Positions 1 to 5,354 of a stretch of 5,970 nucleotides of DNA are shown here, one piece after another. Source of the DNA: Betaproteobacteria bacterium. Its GTDB lineage: Bacteria > Pseudomonadota > Gammaproteobacteria > Burkholderiales > SG8-41. A model generated the notes under the pieces. The model was not told where the DNA came from. It did not search any database and saw nothing but the letters and a program-made list of their open reading frames with translations. The position numbers and the translations under genes were made by a program. Location of the stretch: contig JAKFUJ010000215.1 in NCBI GenBank assembly GCA_021732805.1, positions 1 through 5,970 on the forward strand. Reading direction: 5' to 3'. Positions within the stretch are counted from its first letter, which is position 1; each line of letters opens with the position of its first letter.

Positions 1-388
1 GGCTTGAGGCGCCGCAGATCCGCATGTCGCACATCGCGGCGATTTCCAGTCCGCCGCCGACGCAGGCGCCCTCGATCATCGCCACGGTCGGATGGCGGCA
101 CTGGGCAATGGCCTGCATCGTGTTGTGAATCAGTTCGCCGTAGATTTTGGCCTGCCGCGCGTTGGCGCGTTCAGTGGCGAATTCGGCGATGTCTGCACCT
201 GCTGCGAAAGCCTTGCCGCCGGCGCCGCGCAGGACGATGCAACGCAGTGCATCGTCATCCGACAATCGGCGCATGGTCTGGCCGAGGCCTTCCCACATGG
301 CATGATTCAGCGCGTTGAGTTTTTCCGGTCGGTTCAGCGTGACGGTGGCAATGGCGCCATCGCGCGTCGCGAGAATGCTGTCGGTCAT
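1..388 (-). CDS. Enoyl-CoA hydratase/isomerase family protein (crotonase fold), N-terminal part, cut by left window edge
   Basis: The first 129 residues of a crotonase-family enzyme are visible; the gene runs off the window. Such enzymes hydrate, isomerise or otherwise transform acyl-CoA thioesters in the cytoplasm. The N-terminus carries the usual beta-strand and TLNRPEKLNAL motif (residues 17-27). AFAAGADIAEF (60-70) is the CoA-binding and first oxyanion-hole segment, and IEGACVGGGLEIAAMCD (105-121) is the second oxyanion-hole glycine segment. The residues that separate hydratases from other crotonases (the Glu of the PE-x-LG region, about residue 130-140) lie outside the window, so the exact reaction cannot be assigned. 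The ATG at 386-388 has a CGGAG ribosome binding site 7 nt upstream, inside the preceding gene. It overlaps that gene's TGA as ATGA, so the two are very likely translationally coupled and transcribed together. Confidence 0.95.
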   Translation of the reverse strand, partial: MTDSILATRDGAIATVTLNRPEKLNALNHAMWEGLGQTMRRLSDDDALRCIVLRGAGGKAFAAGADIAEFATERANARQAKIYGELIHNTMQAIAQCRHPTVAMIEGACVGGGLEIAAMCDMRICGASS

Positions 389-1212
389 GTACGTACTCCG
401 GCGGCGGCAGCCCGGGCAACCAGCGTGTGGCGGGCGGCCAGCATGTCATCCAGTGTGCCGAAGGCATTGGTGTAGTTGCCGCGGAAACCCCGGTCTTCAA
501 TCAGTTTGAACATGGCGCCAAAATCGAGATCACCTTTGCCCGGTGGCAGATGCACTTCGTGACCGTTGCGAAAGCAGTCAGCCAACCGTACTTCACCGAC
601 ACGGCTGAAGTCCAGTGCGGCCACAAACCCTGCAATGCCTTCGGGCACCAGATGCGCGTGATTGGCGGTAAAGGACAGTTTCAATGCGGGTGAGGCAATG
701 TCCCAGTAGTACTGCCACTCCTCAACGGTATGCGCGAGGTAATGCACTTCGGCGTCAACCGGCTCTTTGTTCAAATTTTCCAATAAAATCAATGCTTTAC
801 GTTTCTCTGCGTGGGCGGCAATGCGTTTCAGGCGCTCCTTGCCGGCTTCCATGCGCAGCGCTTTGTCGGAGGTGAAATGGTAACCGGCGTGGACCACGAT
901 CCACTGTGCGCCGAGTTTGGGAAAGATGTCGACATAACTGCGCAGGTAGGCGTCAACGGCTTCACCGACATAAGGGGAATATTCAGCCACATTGACCGCC
1001 GACAGGGTATGCAGTGCGAGATGCACCCCGTGTTTTTCGAGCAACGCCCGCACCTGTGCGCAGCGCCGGTCGTCGAACGTGGTGATGGCATTGGCCGCGG
1101 TATCGAGCTGAATGTCGATGTGCTTGACGCCGTTTTTGCCCGCCCATTCGACGGCCTCTTCGAGGCGCAGGCGGCGACCGACATCAATGCCGATACGATT
1201 CAGCAGATCCAT
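385..1212 (-). CDS. Sugar phosphate isomerase/epimerase-like protein (xylose isomerase-like TIM barrel)
   Basis: A 275-residue protein of the AP-endonuclease-2/xylose-isomerase-like TIM-barrel superfamily, whose members isomerise or epimerise sugars and sugar acids or act on related small molecules, usually with a divalent metal. The length fits the family. Landmarks in order are IGID at the first strand (7-10), LALHT (65-69, His68), VVHAGYHF (106-113, His108 and His112), ALILLENLN (140-148, Glu145), ANHAHL (183-188) and EVHLPPGKGDLDF (219-231). His68, His108 and Glu145 match metal-ligand positions of the fold. The usual Asp in the D-x-x-H motif and the last-strand Glu seem to be replaced (Thr182/Asn184 and Asn249), so metal binding may be altered. 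The ATG is preceded by GGGGA 8 nt upstream. The gene starts 31 bp after dctM and overlaps the crotonase start by 4 bp, so it belongs to the TRAP operon. The substrate is unknown; hydroxypyruvate isomerase-like activity is one unproven possibility. Confidence 0.88.
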   Translation of the reverse strand: MDLLNRIGIDVGRRLRLEEAVEWAGKNGVKHIDIQLDTAANAITTFDDRRCAQVRALLEKHGVHLALHTLSAVNVAEYSPYVGEAVDAYLRSYVDIFPKLGAQWIVVHAGYHFTSDKALRMEAGKERLKRIAAHAEKRKALILLENLNKEPVDAEVHYLAHTVEEWQYYWDIASPALKLSFTANHAHLVPEGIAGFVAALDFSRVGEVRLADCFRNGHEVHLPPGKGDLDFGAMFKLIEDRGFRGNYTNAFGTLDDMLAARHTLVARAAAAGVRT

Positions 1213-1243
1213 GATTTGCGTCCCCAGTCTTGCGTTGCCGGAT

Positions 1244-2524
1244 CTAGCGGTAGAACAGATTGACCAGCGACAACGGGATGGCCGGAATATACGTCACCAT
1301 CATCAGTACGCCCAGCAGTACCCCGATGAAATAGATGTTGATCTTGGATACTTCCCAGATGCCTGTTTTGGCGATGGAACAGGCGGTCATCAGCACGCTG
1401 GCTACCGGCGGTGTCTGCTGGCCGATCGCGAGATTGAGGGTGACGATGATGCCGAAATGCACGGGATCGATTCCGGCTGCGGTGACCACGGGCATCACGA
1501 TGGGCACCACCAGGATAATGGCAGCAGCGGAATGCAGGAACAGGCCAATGGCGAGGAAAAAGACATTGAGCAGGGCGAGTATGACGTAGGGGTTCGATGT
1601 CAGGCCGGTAATGGTTTGCGCCAGCTGTTGCGGCACCTGGGCTTCGGTCAGATAAATGCCGAGCAGTGCGCTGGAGGCCACCAGCAGCATCACCACCGCA
1701 GTTTGTACGCCGCCGTCGATGACCGCAGTCCTGAAAACCTTCCAGTCGAATTCGTTGTAAATCAGCGCAATGACGATGGCGGCGACCACCGCCAGTCCGG
1801 CGCCTTCGGTGGCGGTGACCACGCCGCCGAATATGCCGCCGAGAATGATGATGGGCAACAGGAACGCCAGCGATGCATCCTTGAACGTGGCCCACAGTTT
1901 CTTCAGCTGAAATACTTCCTCGACGGGATAATCGTGGCGCACCGCGAACCAGTAGCAAAGCCCCATCATCAGGAAACCACCGATGATGCCCGGCACGATG
2001 CCGGCAACAAACAACTGCACCACCGAACTGCCGGACATCACGGCATACAGGATCATCGGGATTGAAGGCGGGATGATGATGGCCAGTGACGCGGAGGATG
2101 ACGTCACTGCCGCGGCAAACGACGCCGGGTAGCCGCGTTTTTTCATGGCCGGGATCAGGATCGAACCCAGCGCCGCGACGTCGGCCACTGCCGAACCGGA
2201 AATTTCGGCAAAAAACATCGAGGCGCCGACATTGACCATGGCCAGTCCGCCGCGCACGAAGCCGAACAGGGCGGAAGCAAACGCCAGCAGCAGCCGCGAA
2301 ATCCCGGAGGTGTTCATGATCGCGCCGGCAAGGATGAACAGCGGAATGGCGATCAGCGGGAAATTGGTTGCGCCGTTGTACATGACCAGGGGCAGATTGG
2401 GCAGCGCATCCAGGCCCTGGCTGACCAGCATGGCGACCACGGCCGCGATGCCCAAAGCAACCGCGATCGGCACATTCAGCAGCACCAATGCCAGCACGCC
2501 GATAAAAAGCAGGAATATGGCCAT
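1244..2524 (-). CDS. dctM: TRAP transporter large permease subunit (DctM family)
   Basis: A complete 426-residue large membrane subunit of a tripartite ATP-independent periplasmic (TRAP) transporter. In this family it forms the ion-coupled transport channel in the inner membrane, using a sodium gradient to import an organic acid delivered by the DctP receptor. The protein is very hydrophobic throughout, with about a dozen potential membrane helices. Family signatures are clear: ISGSAVADVAALGS (108-121) followed by IPAMKKRGY, SSASLAIIIPPSIPMILY (143-160), GGVVTATEGAGLAVV (233-247), and the C-terminal-half LNLAIGQQTPPVASVL (363-378). The first and last are the paired inverted-repeat segments around the substrate and sodium sites. 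The length is typical. The ATG has only a weak site (AAGG about 6 nt upstream). The gene follows dctQ after 45 bp and precedes the isomerase-like gene by 31 bp. The substrate cannot be deduced from this subunit. Confidence 0.97.
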   Translation of the reverse strand: MAIFLLFIGVLALVLLNVPIAVALGIAAVVAMLVSQGLDALPNLPLVMYNGATNFPLIAIPLFILAGAIMNTSGISRLLLAFASALFGFVRGGLAMVNVGASMFFAEISGSAVADVAALGSILIPAMKKRGYPASFAAAVTSSSASLAIIIPPSIPMILYAVMSGSSVVQLFVAGIVPGIIGGFLMMGLCYWFAVRHDYPVEEVFQLKKLWATFKDASLAFLLPIIILGGIFGGVVTATEGAGLAVVAAIVIALIYNEFDWKVFRTAVIDGGVQTAVVMLLVASSALLGIYLTEAQVPQQLAQTITGLTSNPYVILALLNVFFLAIGLFLHSAAAIILVVPIVMPVVTAAGIDPVHFGIIVTLNLAIGQQTPPVASVLMTACSIAKTGIWEVSKINIYFIGVLLGVLMMVTYIPAIPLSLVNLFYR

Positions 2525-2569
2525 CAGCGCGCCTTGACAATGGCCGATGCAGGCATGGGCATCATCCGC

Positions 2570-3085
2570 TCACGGGTTGATTTCAACTGCTGTAGTCCGT
2601 GATGCACCGGGATTGCGGGCATCGGCCAGCACCTGCGGGAAACTGAGAACCTGGGCGATGATGAACAACACCGCCCCGATGGGGATTACCGATTGCACGT
2701 AGTTGACCGATATTTCCGGCAGACTGACCAGATAATCCGTCGCCAGCACTTCCATGATCGACCAGCCGACGTACGCCGTCAGCACAAAAAATCCGATCAC
2801 GCAGATCTCGGCAAATATCACGGCGCTTACGCGCAATGCCGGACGCAGGCCGTCCACCAGTCCGGAAAAACCGATGTGCGCGCGTTTGTGTGCCGCCAGC
2901 GCGGCGCCGTAAAAGGTGAGCCACGCCAGCAGGATGGAGGCGACTTCGTCATACCACACCAGCGATTCGCCGAGCGTCCGGTAAACCACGCCGACGACGA
3001 CCTCCAGTGCCAGCGCGGTCATCAGCAGGAATACGATGGCTTCAAGCAGCCATCCGTAGCCGGCGCGTATGCGCGTCAGTGTCAT
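2570..3085 (-). CDS. dctQ: TRAP transporter small permease subunit (DctQ family)
   Basis: The small membrane subunit that pairs with DctM in TRAP transporters, 171 residues from the chosen start. Four membrane helices are apparent at about residues 11-36, 47-66, 84-108 and 128-150. The DctQ signature follows helix 1: ESLVWYDEVASILLAWLTF (40-58), then GAALAAHKRAHIGF (60-73), with Trp44, the acidic pair Asp46/Glu47 and His70 at conserved places. I start at the ATG at 3083-3085 because it has GGA 7 nt upstream (GCGGAAAAATCC before ATG) and places a short cytoplasmic tail before helix 1. The frame is open upstream to a TTG at 3119-3121, which would add 12 residues. That TTG overlaps a strong inverted repeat and has no clear ribosome binding site, so it is less likely. 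The gene lies 79 bp downstream of dctP and 45 bp upstream of dctM, the standard P-Q-M order. Confidence 0.95.
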   Translation of the reverse strand: MTLTRIRAGYGWLLEAIVFLLMTALALEVVVGVVYRTLGESLVWYDEVASILLAWLTFYGAALAAHKRAHIGFSGLVDGLRPALRVSAVIFAEICVIGFFVLTAYVGWSIMEVLATDYLVSLPEISVNYVQSVIPIGAVLFIIAQVLSFPQVLADARNPGASRTTAVEINP

Positions 3086-3119
3086 GGATTTTTCCGCGGT
3101 TTGCGATTCAAGGGCACGC

Positions 3120-3136
3120 AACCGGTGTCACCGGTT
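3120..3136 (-). promoter_or_regulatory. Perfect inverted repeat (stem-loop) between dctP and dctQ
   Basis: AACCGGTG-T-CACCGGTT is a perfect inverted repeat with 8-bp arms around one central base. In RNA it would form a 7-bp GC-rich stem with a 3-nt loop. It sits 28 bp after the dctP stop and 34 bp before the dctQ ATG. No run of T follows it on the transcribed strand, so it does not look like an intrinsic terminator. By analogy with other binding-protein operons, it may protect the dctP message from 3' decay or lower expression of the membrane genes relative to the receptor. That role is inference; the symmetry is seen directly. It could instead be a protein-binding site. Confidence 0.55.
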
Positions 3137-3164
3137 CCGTGCTCGGCATCAACACCCGTCCGGC

Positions 3165-4136
3165 TTATTTCGCCAGAGCCAGCGCCTTGTCGATCAGTTC
3201 TTTCGAGCCTTTGACTGATTCACCAAACTCTTCGTACACCGCTTTGCTGGCGGTTACAAAAGCGGGTTTGTTCGGTTCATTGATCTGCACGCCCGCAGCC
3301 TTGATTTTGGCCAGCAGATCATCCTCGGCTTTGGCTGCCGTGGAATAAACAAAGGCCTGGTTTTCCTTTGCGGCGTCTTCAAGGATTTTGCGCACATCCG
3401 CCGGCAGGCCGGCCCATTTTTTTGCGCCGACCACGGCGTAAGCCGGTGTGTAGACGTGCCCCGTCAGGGACAGGAATTTCTGCACCTCCTGGAATTTCGC
3501 GCTGTAAATCTGCGTGAACGGATTTTCCTGTCCGTCCATCACTCCGGTTTGCAGGGCGGTAAACACCTCGGAAAATTTCATCGGGCTCGGGTTCGCGCCG
3601 TAGGCCTGGAACATTTTCACGCGCCATTTGCCTTCCGGGGTGCGCAGCTTGACGCCTTTCAGATCGGCCGGGACATTGATCGGGCGCTTGTTGTTGGTGA
3701 TGTGACGATAGCCGTTTTCCCAGACCGCGATGATTTTCAGTCCTTTCTTTTCGGCTTCAGGCGCCAGCCGCGGCCATACCACCGCCTTCTCGATGGCGGC
3801 CATGTGTTTGCGGTCTTTGACGAGGTAGGGCATTTCGAAAATGCCGAACAGGTCGACTTCAGAGGACATCACGGTTGACGGCAGCGCCATGTCGACCGTG
3901 CCGAGTTTGAGTTTTTGCAGCAGTTCCTTGTCGCCGCCAAGCTGGCTGGAGCCGAAGACGACCACCTTGGCCTTGTTACCGAGTTTGGCATTGGCTTTTT
4001 TTGCGAACTCTTCCGCGGACTGGGCAAACAGCGAGCCCGGTTCGCCGACATGACCGAACTTGATCTCGGTCTGCGCAGCGACTGACTAGGCGAACAGCGC
4101 CAGCGTCAGCAATGACATCAGCTTGAGCAGTTTCAT
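3165..4136 (-). pseudogene. dctP: TRAP transporter solute-binding protein (DctP family), interrupted by an amber codon in the signal peptide
   Basis: The periplasmic receptor of the TRAP transporter, read as 323 codons from the ATG at 4134-4136. The start has an ideal site (AAGGAGG, 6 nt spacer) and a classic signal peptide, MKLLKLMSLLTLALFA, but codon 17 is TAG (4086-4088). The same frame then continues as SVAAQTEIKFGHVGEPGS with a plausible cleavage site after VAA, and stays open to TAA at 3165-3167. After the TAG there is no ATG, GTG or TTG until GTG at 3963-3965, which would give a 266-residue product lacking the signal peptide and first strand. DctP features are intact: LGGDKELLQKLKLGTVDMA, then KGVKLRTPEGK with the Arg (about residue 165 of the full frame) expected to bind the ligand carboxylate, and FTALQTGVMDGQENP (about 192-206). 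Homology to DctP is certain. Whether the gene is truly inactive or carries a one-base sequence error cannot be told here. Confidence 0.9.
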
Positions 4137-4245
4137 GGTGTTCCTCCTTCGGTTGTTGTTGCACGGATCCGGTCTGCTGTTTGCCGGATTTATGGTCCGG
4201 ACACGACAGGATGGCCGTGCCCCGATTCAAAATTTTCTGATCAGG
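4137..4245 (-). other. Leader region of dctP with three mutually pairing CCGGA/TCCGG elements
   Basis: A 109-bp gap between the Bug receptor gene and dctP. Reading toward dctP, CCGGA (4200-4196), ATCCGG (4189-4184) and CCGGAT (4172-4167) follow each other. The middle one can pair with the first (5-bp stem, 7-nt loop) or the third (6-bp stem, 11-nt loop), but not both. No stem covers the ribosome binding site, and no T-run follows. I see no convincing sigma-70 promoter: a TTGAAT hexamer occurs near the Bug stop, but its only A+T-rich partner is far too distant. dctP may be co-transcribed with the Bug gene. Confidence 0.3.
4143..4149 (-). promoter_or_regulatory. Strong ribosome binding site of dctP
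   Basis: AAGGAGG on the minus strand, 6 nt before the ATG at 4134-4136. It fixes the true dctP start upstream of the amber codon and shows that the signal-peptide reading frame was the natural one, because no comparable site exists for any downstream start. Confidence 0.85.
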
Positions 4246-5211
4246 TCATTGCTGCGGAATTTTTGCCTCACGCACGACTTTGGCCCACTTGTCCGTTTCT
4301 TCGCGCAGCAGTTTGACGAATTCGGCCGGCGAGCTGGGTGTCGCATCCATGCCCTGACGGGCATAACGATCTTTCATTTCCGGCGTGTTGAGTATGCTGA
4401 CGATGGCCTTGTTGACCTTGTCGATGATCGGTTTGGATGTGCCGGCAGGAGTCAGAATCCCGTACCAGGTGGCGTATTCAAATCCCGGCACTCCGGATTC
4501 GGCAACGGTGGGCACATCCGGCAAGGTCGGCGCGCGGGTCTTGGTGGTTACCGCGATACCGCGCAGGCGGGCGCTTTTGACATGGGGCAGTGCAGAGGCG
4601 AAGGTCGACATGAAAGCGTTGGTTTCATTGCCGAGGAGTGCGGTGACTGCAGGCCCGGTGCCTTTGTAGGGAACGTGGATCAGTTTGATTTTCTGCGACA
4701 TCATCAGCATTTCCATCGCCAGGTGTGTGCCCGAACCGAGGCCGGCGGAAGCGTAGGTCAGCTTGTCCGGCTGTGAGCGCGCCAGCGCGACGAATTCCTT
4801 GAAATTTTTGGCCGGCAGCGACGGGTGCGCGACGATGATGTTCGGCTGTTCTGTGGCTAGCGAAACCGGCGCAAAGTCACGGATGGCATTGAACGGCAGT
4901 TTTTTGTAGAGGGCGGCGTTGAACGCCATGCTGATATTGCCGAGAAACAGGGTGTAACCGTCGGGGGCCGATTTGCTTGCAATATCGGCGCCGAGTACGC
5001 TGCCGGCGCCCGGCCGGTTGTCGATGACGATGGTTGTGCCCAGGGATTGTCCCAATGCATCGGTCATGGTACGTGCGCTGATGTCGCTGCCGCCGCCCGG
5101 AGCAAACGGTACGATCATGCGAATGGGGCGTTCCGGGTACGACGACTGGGCCTGGACTGCGGGAACAGTTGCCAACAAAGCGGCGACAACAAGTGCTGAA
5201 CGCTCGAACAT
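4246..5211 (-). CDS. Bug-family (TctC-like) tripartite tricarboxylate transporter substrate-binding protein
   Basis: A complete 321-residue periplasmic receptor of the Bug family. Members bind carboxylates or other small molecules in a two-lobed cleft; some deliver them to TctA/TctB permeases, but most are orphans in betaproteobacteria. The signal peptide spans residues 1-21, with likely cleavage after VQA, giving mature QSSYPERP. Family motifs run in order: YPERPIRMIVPFAPGGGSD (25-43), where the Gly-rich loop and Asp43 contact ligand; IDNRPGAGSVLGA (63-75); SAPDGYTL (81-88); LIHVPYKGTGPAVTALL (177-193); LPDVPTVAESGVPGFE (230-245); and the C-terminal SSPAEFVKLLREETDKWAKVV (293-313). The length is typical. 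The G-Q-V-D motif usual after the ALL segment reads GNET here (194-197), which may tune specificity. No TctA or TctB gene is in the window; the neighbour is instead a TRAP system. The ATG at 5209-5211 follows AGGAGGAG. Confidence 0.96.
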   Translation of the reverse strand: MFERSALVVAALLATVPAVQAQSSYPERPIRMIVPFAPGGGSDISARTMTDALGQSLGTTIVIDNRPGAGSVLGADIASKSAPDGYTLFLGNISMAFNAALYKKLPFNAIRDFAPVSLATEQPNIIVAHPSLPAKNFKEFVALARSQPDKLTYASAGLGSGTHLAMEMLMMSQKIKLIHVPYKGTGPAVTALLGNETNAFMSTFASALPHVKSARLRGIAVTTKTRAPTLPDVPTVAESGVPGFEYATWYGILTPAGTSKPIIDKVNKAIVSILNTPEMKDRYARQGMDATPSSPAEFVKLLREETDKWAKVVREAKIPQQ

Positions 5212-5221
5212 GACTCCTCCT
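5212..5221 (-). promoter_or_regulatory. Ribosome binding site of the Bug receptor gene
   Basis: AGGAGGAG (5221-5214 on the minus strand) ends 2 nt before the ATG, while its core AGGAGG is spaced 4 nt from it. This strong site supports the ATG at 5209-5211 as the start and predicts high translation, as expected for an abundant periplasmic receptor. Confidence 0.75.
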
Positions 5222-5354
5222 GTTGTGGATACATCCCCAGAACTCGTCGGCTGTTAAATCAGTCTGATCGGTCCCGGGCGGGGGTCAAGCATAGCACCGG
5301 ATGGACTCGAGTCCGTATGATGCTTGCGTCAGCGTCAGCGCGCAGTATTCCGGA
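5212..5354 (-). promoter_or_regulatory. Intergenic region with nested inverted repeats, likely regulatory region of the transport operon
   Basis: A 143-bp gap between the aminotransferase stop and the Bug receptor start, with no open gene in it. It contains a perfect 12-bp palindrome GGACTCGAGTCC (5303-5314) nested inside the 7-bp arms CAAGCAT (5286-5292) and ATGCTTG (5320-5326). There is also an 11-bp repeat ATCAG-T-CTGAT (5258-5268) and a tandem GCGTCA duplication (5326-5337). No T-run follows any stem on the transcribed strand, so none is a clear intrinsic terminator. The symmetry suits operator sites for a dimeric repressor or activator of the receptor/TRAP operon, but no regulator gene is present here and I could not place a good sigma-70 promoter. 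Confidence 0.35.

Noticed and set aside
92..475. Plus-strand open frame opposite the crotonase gene
   Set aside because: The opposite strand encodes clear crotonase motifs over the same bases; this frame has no recognisable domain and crosses the junction of two real genes.
1112..2065. Long plus-strand open frame (317 codons) across dctM and the start of the isomerase-like gene
   Set aside because: It lies antisense to two clear genes, is rich in His, Asp, Gly and Gln as expected from the reverse of GC-rich membrane-protein codons, and shows no domain or good start site.
1200..2540. Minus-strand open frame of 446 codons overlapping dctM in another frame
   Set aside because: Its translation is full of Arg, His and Gly without any membrane-protein pattern, whereas the frame at 1244-2524 gives a textbook DctM. 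It is a shadow frame made possible by GC-rich codon bias.
3976..4230. Minus-strand open frame across the dctP signal-peptide region, which might have indicated a frameshift
   Set aside because: It is in a different frame and resembles no protein. The dctP frame itself continues on both sides of the TAG without any shift, so a nonsense codon and not a frameshift explains the break.
5283..5288. TTGACC as a -35 hexamer of a sigma-70 promoter for the Bug gene
   Set aside because: At 16-18 nt spacing the -10 position reads AGACTG or similar, a poor match; the A+T-rich TGATTTAAC is 21 nt or more away. I do not call a promoter.
5303..5314. GGACTCGAGTCC stem as an intrinsic terminator of the aminotransferase gene
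   Set aside because: No U-rich tract follows on the transcribed strand; the bases after the outer arm are a run of C and G.
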